A model generated the notes under the pieces. It did no database searches and was not told the DNA's origin. It saw only the letters and a program-made list of their open reading frames with translations. A program made the position numbers and the translations under genes. A stretch of 64,000 nt of DNA from contig CAVUHK010000004.1 of the NCBI GenBank assembly GCA_963741315.1, positions 1 through 64,000 of the forward strand, read 5' to 3'. This document shows, in pieces, positions 1 to 9,381 of this stretch. Position 1 is the stretch's first letter, and each line of letters begins with the position of its first letter. The DNA comes from PALSA-1003 sp963741315. GTDB lineage: Bacteria > Pseudomonadota > Gammaproteobacteria > Burkholderiales > Casimicrobiaceae.

Positions 1-1
1 A

Positions 2-1087
2 TTTGTCGATCGGTTCGAGAAGGAATTTGCGGAATTCGTAGGAATGTCGCATGCGATATCCGTCTGTAATGGAACGCTGGGTCTTCAACTGACAATTGAA
101 GTATTACGCCGCTCCTTGGATGTCGAGAAGCCCTTTGACGTGATCGTTCCCAGTCTGACATTTATCGCAACAGCAAATGCCATCGTGCATGCGGGTGGCT
201 ACCCGATTTTCGCTGACACAGCCGCCGGATCACTTAACATGTCCCCGCAAAGTACGCGCGACCTCGTACAGCGAGAACAGGCCTACGATTTCAACAGCGA
301 TGCGCAGACTTGGCACTCTAAGTCAACGGGACACCGTTTGCTTGCCGTCATGCCGGCACATCTGATGGGGTGGACATGTGACATGGATGTCATGCGCTCG
401 ACTTGCCATGAACTCCGTGTCCCGCTCCTGGAGGATGCTGCCGTAGCGCTGGGGTGCTATGAGCGTGACGGAACGCATGTGGGGCATCATGGGCTTGCTG
501 CCGTCTACAGCTTCAATGGAAACAAGATCCTGACGACGGGCGGCGGTGGAATGATTGTGACCAATGACGATGCGTTCGCAAGGCGCGCCAAGCACCTAAG
601 CACTACGGCGAAAATCGACGGCGTACGTTTCACACACGACGAGGTGGGCTACAACTACCGCCTCGTGAACGTCCTCGCGGCTCTCGGTTGTGCCCAGATG
701 AGGAAACTACCCGGTAGACTTGAACGTAAGCGCGCGATTGTAGAGCAATATCGCGCCTGTGTCGGAAGTTACCCGGACCTGCATCTTTATTCAGAGGGAA
801 CTGGCCGCTCGAATAATTGGCTTGCCAACATTATCTTCCCAAGCGAAGCACGTCGAGAGAAGGCACTGAAGGCTCTGCTTGAACATGACGTTCAAGCACG
901 GCCTTTGTGGACTCCCAATCATCTGCAGCAGGCCTATGCGAACTATCCCCAGCCCGTAGTGGATTTTGCGAACGCTACAGACATTTGGCAGCGTTGCTTG
1001 TCGGTACCGTCGAGCCCACAGCTTGACGATAGCGTCGTTGCCGACATCAGTGCGGTAATTTGCGCGAGTCAACGCACGACGAGCTAG
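2..1087 (+). CDS. DegT/DnrJ/EryC1/StrS aminotransferase, LegC-like, 5' end cut by window edge
   Basis: PLP-dependent sugar aminotransferase that installs an amino group on a keto nucleotide-sugar. The frame stays open to the first bases of the window and reads FEKEFAEFVGMSHAISVCNG across the ATG at 44, so that ATG is internal and the true start lies outside. Visible family marks are the CNGTLGLQL cofactor-pocket segment, the LEDAAVALGC aspartate motif and SFNGNKILTTGGGG, whose lysine should form the Schiff base. The long segment DVIVPSLTFIATANAIVHAG fits the LegC/PglE branch. With the nonulosonic-acid operon at 25-29 kb it could be the C4 aminotransferase of a legionaminate-type pathway (inference); the exact substrate cannot be read. 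Confidence 0.85.
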   Translation, partial: FVDRFEKEFAEFVGMSHAISVCNGTLGLQLTIEVLRRSLDVEKPFDVIVPSLTFIATANAIVHAGGYPIFADTAAGSLNMSPQSTRDLVQREQAYDFNSDAQTWHSKSTGHRLLAVMPAHLMGWTCDMDVMRSTCHELRVPLLEDAAVALGCYERDGTHVGHHGLAAVYSFNGNKILTTGGGGMIVTNDDAFARRAKHLSTTAKIDGVRFTHDEVGYNYRLVNVLAALGCAQMRKLPGRLERKRAIVEQYRACVGSYPDLHLYSEGTGRSNNWLANIIFPSEARREKALKALLEHDVQARPLWTPNHLQQAYANYPQPVVDFANATDIWQRCLSVPSSPQLDDSVVADISAVICASQRTTS

Positions 1088-1148
1088 ATTTTCAATGCCG
1101 AGTCGGCACGTGGAATGAACTTGAGTGGTCTCTTTGCAGGAATCAGCA

Positions 1149-2185
1149 ATGACGACGGGTCAATTGAAGCAGGATACGCAGCACGAAGGTCGACGAGTGC
1201 TGGTCGTTGGCGGAGCGGGCTACATCGGATCGATGCTGACGCGGCGCTTGTTGAGCGACGGCTATCGTGTTCGCGTCCTGGATAATTTGATGTACGGGCA
1301 CGTGTCGTCGCTCTCCGGGATTGCTGACAACGCGAACTTCGAATTCTTGCGCGGCGATTTGCGTGATGCGGCAAAGCTCAGGGAATCGATGCGAGGCATC
1401 AGCGATGTTGTATTGCTTGCCGCGTTAGTTGGGGATCCCATCTGCAAGAAGTATCCCGATATGGCTCGCCAGGTGAATGAATTTGGTGCGATTGGCGTGG
1501 TTGACGAAGCCGAGCGCAGTGCCGTACAGCGATTTGTATTTACTTCCACCTGCAGCAACTACGGCATTCTGCCCACCGATGACGAGGCCAGCGAAGACGC
1601 GCCGCTCAATCCGCAATCGCTGTATGCCGAGACGAAAATTGCGGTCGAGAGTTATCTCCTGAACAAGCCGAAAGGTTCGTGCGCGACAACGATCCTGCGC
1701 GTAGCCACTGCATTCGGCACGTCCGAACGCATGCGCTTCGATCTTACGGTGTCTGAATTTTCACGGGAACTGGCCTTGGGTCGGAGCCTCCTTGTCTACG
1801 ACGAGTCCACCTGGCGACCCTACTGCCACGTGCAGGACCTCTGCACTGCAATCATTGCCGTTCTGAAATGCTCCGCGCACAAGAGTTGACCAGGAAGTTT
1901 TCAATGTAGGCAGCAGCCGCAACAATTTCACAAAGCAAATGCTGGTGGACGTCGATTGTGGAGCAGCTCGGCGTTTCTCCCGCGTTGATCACGTACAAGA
2001 AGGGTGGCCAGGATCCACGCAATTACAGGGTCGCGTTCGATAAAATTCAGAAGACATTGGATTTCCGTGCAGCTTATTCCGTGGAAGATGGTGTGGCGCA
2101 ACTCGCACGCGCAATTGGACAAGGGCTATTTCAGGATGCAGATGAGCGCCGCACGTTTTACGGGAATTACGAAATTGTTGCATGA
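1149..2185 (+). pseudogene. NAD-dependent sugar epimerase/dehydratase, two frameshifts
   Basis: Extended SDR acting on a nucleotide sugar. Start chosen at ATG 1149, preceded by AGGA; an upstream GTG at 1125 is also in frame. The Rossmann motif GGAGYIGS lies near residue 20 and the catalytic serine and YxxxK are in TSTCSNYG and YAETK. The frame ends at TGA 1887-1889, but the neighbouring frame continues VDQEVFNVGSSRNNFTKQML and a third frame continues VEQLGVSPALITYKKGGQDP to the stop at 2183. Single extra bases near 1881-1886 and near 1954 restore one 344-residue protein of normal length. It sits between the aminotransferase and an SDR, so it belongs to the same sugar-nucleotide operon. Confidence 0.8.
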
Positions 2186-2203
2186 CAGCGTGGGAGTGAT
2201 TCC

Positions 2204-3006
2204 GTGAGTACGACGTTGAAGGATTTGTTTTCTCTCAAAGGACCGGACCGCGCTGGTAACCGGTGGCGCCGGGTATCTCGGCACCGCCATGTGTGAAGTG
2301 CTTGCCGAACTTGGGGCGAACGTGGTGATCGCCAGTCGCGATCAAGAAAAGTGCGACTCGGCTGCCGACTCGGTTCAGCGCGCGATCCCCTGAGGGCGTG
2401 CGGGTAGTCGGGCTGGGATTGGATCTCCTGGACCCTGCGTCTGTGAACAATTGTGTCCAAGCGGTGGAACGCGAGTTCGGCGGGCTGGATATTCTTGTCA
2501 ATAATGCGTGGTCCGGAAAGAAAAATGGTTGGGAGAGCATTACCGAAGAGGACTGGAAATACGATATCGACATGAGCCTCAACTCGCCGTTCCGCATGAT
2601 CAAGCTGGCGTACCCGATGCTCAGGGCTCGCCGAGGCGTGATATTGAATATCGCGTCGATGTATGGACATGTTGCCCCCGACTACCGCATCTACGAGGGC
2701 ACGACATTTGCGAACCCGCCAAGCTACGGAGCGGCGAAGGCCGGGGTGATTCAGTTCACCAAGTATCTGGCGAGTTTTCTGTCTCCGCACGGAATACGTG
2801 TCAATGCGCTTAGCCCGGGCGCCTTCCCCCATCCGCCGACTCGGGAGCACAAGGTGTTCGTGGAAAGACTGTCTGCAAAGAACCCCATGAACCGACTGGG
2901 CGAGCCGAGCGACCTAAAAGGTGCCGTTGCATTGCTGTGTAGCGACGCTGGAAGCTACATCACCGGGCAGAATATTTGTGTCGACGGTGGCTGGGCGACA
3001 TGGTGA
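2204..3006 (+). pseudogene. PtmA-like short-chain dehydrogenase, two frameshifts
   Basis: Classical SDR of about 266 residues, starting at GTG 2204. After LKDLFSLKG an extra C at 2243-2244 moves the frame; the next segment reads RTALVTGGAGYLGTAMCEV, the cofactor-binding TGxxxGxG. A second extra base in the CCCC run at 2387-2390 leads into PEGVRVVGLGLDLLDP and the rest of the protein. NNAWSG, the catalytic serine in NIASMYG and YGAAK are intact, as is the family insertion DYRIYEG. The same RIYEG insertion and Trp ending occur in the intact SDR at 13598-14419, so the two look like relatives of the flagellar-glycan PtmA family. The stop overlaps the start of the next gene. Confidence 0.8.
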
Positions 3007-3917
3007 TACGCGTCGGGATGATTGGGCTTAGCGAAGGTAATGGACACCCGTTCTCCATGTCGGCGATCATCAACGGCTACTCGGACTCGGGACTGGCGGA
3101 ATCGGGCTGGCCTGTCATCCACGAGTATGTCAAGCGCCGTCATCCATCTGAATTCGGAATCGGTGACCTGCGCGTGACGCATGCGTGGACTCAGGAGCCG
3201 GAGATTACTCGGCGCCTTTGCAAGGCTTCCCTCGTCGACCATGCGGTGAAGGACGCGGTAGACATGCTCGGCGCCGTAGACGCGGTGATCCTGGCGCGGG
3301 ACGATCACGAGATTCATAGAGAAATGGCCGCACCATTTCTCGAGGCGGGTTTGCCAATCTTCATCGACAAGCCTCTTACGCTTTCGCAGACCGATTTGGA
3401 GTATTTTCAACCCTATATTGAGCGCGGTCAGTTGATGTCCGGCTCCGCCATGAGGTTCGCGACGGAACTGGATTCAGTCCGGGCGGAGATCGGCAGCTAC
3501 GGCCACGTCAGACTTATTCGCGGTGCGGTGCTGAACGACTGGGCTAGATACGGTGTTCACATGCTGGATGCCATCCTGCCTCTCCTGAGTGGCAGGCCTG
3601 TAGCTGTGATGCCACATGCCGCTACGCACGACTCCGTTGCCATCACGACGGAAGGCGGAACGCTTGTACTCATAGACGCCCTCCAAGACATCCCCAAGAC
3701 CTTCCGTGTCGACATCTTCGGGACCAAGCGGGTGAGTTCCCATGAAATCTCCGATAATTTCGGCATGTTTCGCCGCATGCTCTGGCAGTTTGCGGAGATG
3801 ATCCGCACGGGTCGTCCCACGATTCCGGCGAAGCAAACACTCGACGTCGTTCACGTACTTATCGCGGGCCGTCTCGCAATGAAAGAACAGAGAACGGTAA
3901 ACCTGGACGTCCACTGA
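3000..3917 (+). CDS. Gfo/Idh/MocA family oxidoreductase
   Basis: NAD(P)-dependent dehydrogenase of about 305 residues. ATG 3000 was chosen because it overlaps the stop of the preceding SDR by a few bases, a sign of translational coupling. The N-terminus VIRVGMIGLSEGNGHPFSMS is an atypical Rossmann start, with GLSEGNGH where most relatives have GxGxxG. The family signature is IFIDKPLTL near residue 120, a DKP in place of the usual EKP. It follows directly on the aminotransferase, epimerase and SDR genes, so it probably acts on the same amino sugar. The substrate is unknown. Confidence 0.75.
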   Translation: MVIRVGMIGLSEGNGHPFSMSAIINGYSDSGLAESGWPVIHEYVKRRHPSEFGIGDLRVTHAWTQEPEITRRLCKASLVDHAVKDAVDMLGAVDAVILARDDHEIHREMAAPFLEAGLPIFIDKPLTLSQTDLEYFQPYIERGQLMSGSAMRFATELDSVRAEIGSYGHVRLIRGAVLNDWARYGVHMLDAILPLLSGRPVAVMPHAATHDSVAITTEGGTLVLIDALQDIPKTFRVDIFGTKRVSSHEISDNFGMFRRMLWQFAEMIRTGRPTIPAKQTLDVVHVLIAGRLAMKEQRTVNLDVH

Positions 3918-3930
3918 GCTCATTACGACT

Positions 3931-4350
3931 ATGGCACACGAAGATCTGAATCGAATCCATGAAGTTGAGGGATCGTCCAGCCGGGCGTTTGGCCTGATGG
4001 TGTGCGGGCTGTTTCTCGTCGTTGCGATTTGGCCGCTATTCGGCCACGAATCGCCACGATGGTGGGCGTTGGGGCTGGCGATCGTCTCCGCCGTGGTAGC
4101 GGGGTTCAAGCCGGCGCTCTTCGCAGGACCCAATCGTCTGTGGATCAAGCTCGGACTGTTGCTGGGCAAAATAGTGAGCCCAATTGCGTTGGCGATCGTG
4201 TTTTATTTCGTCGTCACCCCGATCGGAACGTTGGTTCGCCTCACCGGCAAGGACCCATTACGGCTAAAGCTCGATTCTCGCGCGAACTCGTACTGGATAC
4301 TTCGCGAGCCACCTGGGCCCCCGCCGAATTCCATGAACAATCAGTTCTAG
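3931..4350 (+). CDS. SxtJ family membrane protein
   Basis: A 139-residue protein with a short polar N-terminus and hydrophobic stretches GLMVCGLFLVVAIWPLF, ALGLAIVSAVVAGF and IALAIVFYFVVTPIGTL, ending in a polar tail with WILREPPGPPP. Size, topology and the place immediately before a DUF5989 gene and a NodU/CmcH-type carbamoyltransferase match the SxtJ family, named from the saxitoxin locus and common in polysaccharide islands. Its molecular function is not established; the recurring neighbourhood suggests a membrane partner of O-carbamoylation. It begins 13 bases after the dehydrogenase and is in the same apparent operon. Confidence 0.8.
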   Translation: MAHEDLNRIHEVEGSSSRAFGLMVCGLFLVVAIWPLFGHESPRWWALGLAIVSAVVAGFKPALFAGPNRLWIKLGLLLGKIVSPIALAIVFYFVVTPIGTLVRLTGKDPLRLKLDSRANSYWILREPPGPPPNSMNNQF

Positions 4351-4359
4351 GAGACTGCC

Positions 4360-4510
4360 ATGGACTTGCTTACGCAGATTTGGGCGTTCATGCGCACGTC
4401 GCAAGAAATACTGGCTTTGGCCAATATTCGTGACGATGGCACTGTTGGGCGTGCTCATCGTCCTGGCGCAGGGTTCGGTTGTTGCGCCGTTCATCTATAC
4501 GTTGTTCTGA
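4360..4510 (+). pseudogene. DUF5989 family small membrane protein, one frameshift
   Basis: A 49-residue single-span protein between the SxtJ-like gene and the carbamoyltransferase. The first frame starts MDLLTQIWAFMRT; one extra T near 4399 then throws it off. Removing that base gives RKKYWLWPIFVTMALLGV and ends AQGSVVAPFIYTLF followed by TGA 4508-4510, an excellent match to the known DUF5989 layout (short amphipathic helix, RKKxWL, one membrane span, PFIYTLF end). Spacing is tight: 9 bases after the upstream gene and 12 before the downstream start. Its role is unknown beyond co-occurrence with carbamoyltransferases. Confidence 0.75.
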
Positions 4511-4522
4511 GGAGGCAGCTGC

Positions 4523-6354
4523 TTGCGCATCCTTGGGATCTCTGCTTTCTATCATGACAGCGCTGCGGCGCTGATCGAAGACGGCAAGATCGTTGCTGCA
4601 GCACAAGAAGAACGCTTTTCGCGCAAGAAGCACGACGCTCGTTTTCCCATGCACGCAATCCGCTACTGTCTGTCGGAGTGCGGGACCGGATTGAAAGGCG
4701 TGGATCGCGTCGTCTTCTACGACAAGCCACTCCTGAAATTCGAGCGCCTGGTCGAAACTTACACCACATTCGCTCCCAGGGGATTTCAGTCTTTTCGGCT
4801 GGCGATACCTCTTTGGCTGCGGGAAAAGCTATTCCTGAAAGACTTGCTGAAGAAGGAACTGGGAAAACTGGACGGACATGAGGGCTGGAACGAGGAGCTA
4901 CTCTTCAGCGAGCACCACCTCAGTCACGCGGCGAGCGCATTCTTTCCTTCTCCATTTGACGAGGCAGTCGTACTAACGATGGACGGCGTTGGCGAATGGG
5001 CAACAACGTCGGTCGCGATAGGCAGGGGAAACAACATCGAGGTGCACAAAGAGATCCATTTCCCTCATTCGCTGGGGCTCCTGTACTCGGCATTCACCTA
5101 CTTCACCGGGTTCAAGGTCAATTCTGGCGAATACAAGGTCATGGGGCTCGCCCCGTACGGGGTTCCAAAGTACAAGGACCGGATCCTTCGAGCACCTGAT
5201 CGACGTCAAAGGCCGACGGCTCTTCCGCCTCGATCTGAGCTACTTCAACTTCTGCACCGGGCTAACCATGACGTCGGAGCGGTTTGGCGAACTGTTTGGC
5301 GGCAGCCCGCGCAAGCAGGATGAGCTGCTCACGGATTACCACATGGACCTAGCAGCATCGATTCAGGCTGTTACCGATGAGATAGTACTGCGGCTCACCC
5401 GGTCGCTGCGCAATGAGACCAGAATCAGGAATCTCTGCATGGCGGGCGGGGTCGCGCTCAACTGTGTGGCGAACGGAAAGATTCTTCGCGACGGCAGCTT
5501 CGAGCAAATCTACATCCAGCCCGCAGCGGGCGACGCCGGCGGCGCTTTGGGCGCCGCCCTGGTCGGCTATCACATGCAGCTCGGTCAAGCTCGACGAACA
5601 AACGGTGACGGCATGCGTGGCGCCTATCTTGGCCCCGCGTTTTCCCAAGCTCAGATCGCGGAACGCTTGACGTCCTGTGGTGCGCGATTCGACCTACTGG
5701 ACGATGTCGCGTTAATCGCAACGTGCGCAGAAGACCTGGCTCAAGGCAAGTGCGCTTGGATGGTTCCAGGGGCGAATGGAATTTGGCCCACGGGCGCTCG
5801 GAAATCGCTCGATACTAGGCGACCCGCGCTCTCCGACGATGCAGAAGACGCTCAATCTCAAGGTCAAGTACCGCGAATCCTTCCGCCCTTTCGCGCCGTC
5901 GGTCCTACGCGAGCGTGTCAGCGACTGGTTCGAGATGGATAGTGATAGCCCTTACATGCTGCTGGTCGCTGACGTGGTGAAATCCAAGCGCCGCGAAATG
6001 ACCGAGGTGGAAAAGCGGCTTTTTGGAATCGACAAGCTAAACGTGCCTCGCTCGGACATTCCAGCTGTGACCCATGTTGATTACTCGGCCCGCATTCAGA
6101 CCGTACACGAGGACACAAACCCGCGCTATCACGCGTTACTGTCCGCGTTCGAGCGGGTTTCAGGCTGTCCGGTCCTCGTCAACACGAGCTTCAACGTTCG
6201 CGGCGAGCCCATCGTATGCACACCGGAAGACGCGTTCCGCTGCTTCATGGGAACCGAAATGGACACTCTTGCGATAGGCAACTGCTATCTGCGAAAGCAA
6301 GACCAGAATGCAGCGCTGAAGCAGAATTACGAGGCGGCATTTGATCTTGATTGA
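4523..6354 (+). pseudogene. NodU/CmcH-type carbamoyltransferase, two frameshifts
   Basis: Enzyme family that transfers the carbamoyl group of carbamoyl phosphate, via carbamoyl-adenylate, to a hydroxyl of a sugar or antibiotic. TTG 4523 has GGAGG at 4511-4515. The N-terminus ILGISAFYHDSAAALI and SEHHLSHAASAFFPSPF carry the metal-binding histidines of the Kae1-like domain, and DGVGEWATT follows. An extra base near 5189 and an extra T at 5756-5757 split the gene into three frames. Restored, it reads through GGVALNCVANGKIL and GWFQGRMEFGPRALGNRSIL (C-terminal domain signature) to DTLAIGNCYLRK, 609 residues, a normal length. Probably O-carbamoylates the glycan made here. Confidence 0.85.
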
Positions 6355-6360
6355 CCGAAG

Positions 6361-7704
6361 ATGCGCAAGCTAACTTCTGACTCCGTCGCCGCTTCTGGCG
6401 CCGCTCCGCCGCTTGATCAGGACGCTGCGCAAAAGACTTCGAGGGAACGCTACTTCGCGCGGATTCTGACGCTTGCCGCGGCTTTGCTCCTGATCGTGCT
6501 CGGCCTGTTGCCAACGGCATGGCAGCAAGATTGGGCCTCTGTGGCGAAATTTGCAGTTGTCGGCGCCATTGCGCTTTGGATGGCCAATTCGCGCTTCGAG
6601 ATCCTTCGTCTGTTAGGTGTGACCATAGTTTTCGTGTTCATCGCGAACCAGGTGTTGTCGCCGTTCATCTTCACGCATCTACGCGAAAAAATGTTACTGA
6701 CGCTTCCCCCGAACATCGATTGGCACCTCCGCGTCGTGGGAGACGTCATGCCAGGGTTCGATGGCGTTCAACATGTCACCACCGACGGCAAGGGGTTTCG
6801 TACTACGCCGGCGATCGATTACCACCAAAAACCGGCGGGCACGTCGCGAGTGTTCGCCATCGGAGCCAGTACCACGGAGGAGCTATACCTTGATGACCGC
6901 AAGACGTGGACTCATCTGCTGAAGGAGGGCCTAGCCCCCGCCATGGGCACTCGGGTGGAGGTGGTGAATACGGGAGTAAGCGGACTGCGCAGCCCGCATC
7001 ACCTTGTGACGCTGAATCACATCGCGAACTACCAGCCGGACCTTGTACTATTCCTGATGGGTGTGAACGACTGGAACCACCATATCCTGGAGGCGATGGA
7101 TGACAGCCGACACGGCCCCAGCAGTTGGTGGAGGGCGATGAACTACCGCGATACCGCATTGGCATTTGCCTGGCGCAAGATCCGCGAGGCAGCCCTCCGC
7201 GGTAGTACTCCCTCGGAGCGATCGCCCGCCAGCGCCGCCGTTGACGATTTCCACGGTGATCGCTACTCCAAGCAAAATAACAGCCTCAGCCGGCCCCAAC
7301 GCACATTTCCGGGCGAGATAAAAGTCAGCCCGAACTATGTGGCGACCACGCAGCGGCTTGTCGCAGACTGCAACAAACTCAAGTTGCGCTGTATTTTCCT
7401 TACGCAGCCGACGGCGTACGATCCGACGATTGAGCCTGCATTGAAGCAGCGCCTATGGATGACACCGCCGAATGCCAATTTTACGCTTTCCCTAGCCGAG
7501 ATTGCGCAGTTCGCCCATGTCTACAATCGCGCTCTATTGGACGTAGTCCGGTCGCAAGGTGGGGAAGCATGCGACGTCGCACGCATCCTGCCACCTACGA
7601 CTCAGTACTTCTTCGACGACTGCCACTACAACGAGAACGGCGCCCGGACAATGGCTAAAGCCATACAGGCTTGCATCGTCGCGGCCCCGCAGTCGGTAAA
7701 GTAA
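6361..7704 (+). CDS. SGNH/GDSL hydrolase-like protein with N-terminal membrane segments
   Basis: A 447-residue protein. Residues 30-110 hold two or three membrane spans (for example ILTLAAALLLIVLGLLP and LLGVTIVFVFIANQVL), followed by a periplasmic-type domain. That domain has the SGNH blocks: FAIGASTTEE (block I serine), NTGVSGLRS (block II glycine), GVNDWNH (block III asparagine) and DDCHYNENGA (block V Asp-His). Such proteins act as esterases or transfer acyl groups on polysaccharides. It follows the carbamoyltransferase by six bases, an arrangement often seen with SxtJ/DUF5989, and is probably a glycan-modifying partner. The acyl substrate is unknown. Confidence 0.75.
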   Translation: MRKLTSDSVAASGAAPPLDQDAAQKTSRERYFARILTLAAALLLIVLGLLPTAWQQDWASVAKFAVVGAIALWMANSRFEILRLLGVTIVFVFIANQVLSPFIFTHLREKMLLTLPPNIDWHLRVVGDVMPGFDGVQHVTTDGKGFRTTPAIDYHQKPAGTSRVFAIGASTTEELYLDDRKTWTHLLKEGLAPAMGTRVEVVNTGVSGLRSPHHLVTLNHIANYQPDLVLFLMGVNDWNHHILEAMDDSRHGPSSWWRAMNYRDTALAFAWRKIREAALRGSTPSERSPASAAVDDFHGDRYSKQNNSLSRPQRTFPGEIKVSPNYVATTQRLVADCNKLKLRCIFLTQPTAYDPTIEPALKQRLWMTPPNANFTLSLAEIAQFAHVYNRALLDVVRSQGGEACDVARILPPTTQYFFDDCHYNENGARTMAKAIQACIVAAPQSVK

Positions 7705-7714
7705 AACCTAAAAC

Positions 7715-9172
7715 TTGGGTGCTACTACTGAACTCGTCTTGGGCGGCGCACCAAACCGTCCGCTTTGCGTTGATCTGGATGGCACCCTGATTCGGAGCGA
7801 CTTGCTCATCGAGACCTTCTTTGGCTTGCTGCGGACCAAGCCGTGGGTCGTGTTCCTCCTGCCGATGTGGCTGCTGCGCGGCAAGGCCTATCTAAAGCAG
7901 CGTATCGCGCGCGATGTGGATGTAGACGCTGCCATGTTGCCATACAACGATGTGCTACTCGAGTACCTTAGAAGTCTCCGTGCGTCCGGGCGCGTATTGG
8001 TACTCGCGACCGCTACTCACTCCAAGTACGCAAACGGGGTTGCAGCGCATCTACGGATTTTTGACGACATATTGGCGACCACAGATGACCACAACCTTTC
8101 CGGTGCAGCCAAACGCGCCGAATTGGTCAAACGATTCGGCAAGCGTGGTTTCGATTACGCGGGCAATGCTCGCGGTGACCTTATCATCTGGGCTGATGCG
8201 GCTGAAGCGGTCGTAGTAAATCCTGAGTGTGGTGTCCGTGCACGAGTTGAAAAACTCGGCATTCCGACGCACTACTTCGAGGATCGCGGCACAGCCGTAC
8301 TCTCAATGGCAAAGGCGTTACGGCTTCATCAGTGGCTCAAGAATCTACTCGTCTTCGTGCCTTTGGTGGCTGCGCACCAAGTTGGGGATCCTCATTCACG
8401 GCTCCAGGCTGGGATTGCGTTTTTCGCTTTTTGCCTCATTGCGTCGAGTGTCTATGTATTGAACGACCTGCTCGATTTGGAGTCGGATAGGCGTCACCCT
8501 AGAAAAAAAGGCAGGGTGTTCGCATCGGGAACCCTGCCCGTTGTATACGGAATCGCAATGATTCCCCTGCTGCTCGTCCTTGGTGCCACGCTCTCGTTAG
8601 CGCTTCTTCCAGTGTCATTTCTATTGGCGTTGGCCGCCTACTACGCCCTAAGCATCGCGTATTCGCTCTTGGCCAGGACCAAAGTAATTTTGGACGTGCT
8701 GTTTCTCGCGGGCCTCTATACTTTGCGCATCCTCGCAGGGGCAGCCGCGGTGTCGGTGACCCCTTCGTTCTGGCTGTTGGCGTTCTCCATGTTCTTGTTC
8801 CTTAGCCTCGCACTGGTGAAGCGATATTCCGAACTGATGCTGATGCGGCACGAGGGCATAGCGAAGGCGGCGGGGCGTGGTTACACGGTCGAGGACCTGC
8901 CAGTCCTCCAGTCCCTAGGCGCGGCGAGTGGCTATATGTCAGTGCTTGTACTGGCGCTGTACATCAACAGTCCAGATGTGTACGCCCTTTATACCCGGCC
9001 CAACATGCTTTGGGGGTTGTGTCCGCTCCTGCTATTCTGGGTCAGCCGAATGTGGATGATTACGCACCGCGGCAGGATGCACGACGACCCCGTTGTTTTC
9101 GCAGCACGCGACCCGGTCAGCCTACTAGTGGCCGTGCTTGGTGGACTCACCCTAGCTGTTGCAGCAATATGA
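7715..9172 (+). CDS. HAD phosphatase - UbiA prenyltransferase fusion (DPPR synthase-like)
   Basis: Two-domain protein of 485 residues. Residues 15-190 form a HAD-type phosphatase (VDLDGTLIRSD, then TATHSKY), and residues 200-485 a UbiA membrane prenyltransferase with 8-9 spans and the motif NDLLDLESDRRHPRKKGR for polyprenyl-diphosphate and Mg2+ binding. UbiA members of this type make decaprenyl-phosphate phosphoribose, the precursor of lipid-linked arabinofuranose or ribofuranose; a fused phosphatase would remove the 5-phosphate. That reaction is inference. The listed TTG start lacks a visible Shine-Dalgarno; a TTG eight codons later is an alternative and no ATG is available before the HAD motif. 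Confidence 0.8.
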   Translation: MGATTELVLGGAPNRPLCVDLDGTLIRSDLLIETFFGLLRTKPWVVFLLPMWLLRGKAYLKQRIARDVDVDAAMLPYNDVLLEYLRSLRASGRVLVLATATHSKYANGVAAHLRIFDDILATTDDHNLSGAAKRAELVKRFGKRGFDYAGNARGDLIIWADAAEAVVVNPECGVRARVEKLGIPTHYFEDRGTAVLSMAKALRLHQWLKNLLVFVPLVAAHQVGDPHSRLQAGIAFFAFCLIASSVYVLNDLLDLESDRRHPRKKGRVFASGTLPVVYGIAMIPLLLVLGATLSLALLPVSFLLALAAYYALSIAYSLLARTKVILDVLFLAGLYTLRILAGAAAVSVTPSFWLLAFSMFLFLSLALVKRYSELMLMRHEGIAKAAGRGYTVEDLPVLQSLGAASGYMSVLVLALYINSPDVYALYTRPNMLWGLCPLLLFWVSRMWMITHRGRMHDDPVVFAARDPVSLLVAVLGGLTLAVAAI

Positions 9173-9381
9173 ACATTGCACTAAGCGCGTGATGGCACTC
9201 ATAACGACAATTTCCGCAAGCCTCCAAAGGGTGTGAACGTGGCACTTGAACGGCGACCAGGGGAGTTGTCAGCAAAGGCCAGGAAGCTATACAAAGATGG
9301 TTCCAGGCTCAGACGCCAGTCCAAGTGCCCCAAGCAGGCTTTACGAAGGTGAACGTTGATATTTGCCCAAAATAAATTGAA
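9173..9381 (+). other. Intergenic stretch, no gene seen
   Basis: About 210 bases between the UbiA fusion and the next membrane protein. No open frame with recognisable similarity and no clear hairpin. The A/T-rich bases just before 9382 may hold part of a promoter, but no convincing -35/-10 pair was found. Confidence 0.4.

Noticed and set aside
1881..6354. Programmed frameshifting as explanation for the split genes
   Set aside because: The sites differ from each other, lack a common slippery sequence, and the same gene often needs two or more shifts.
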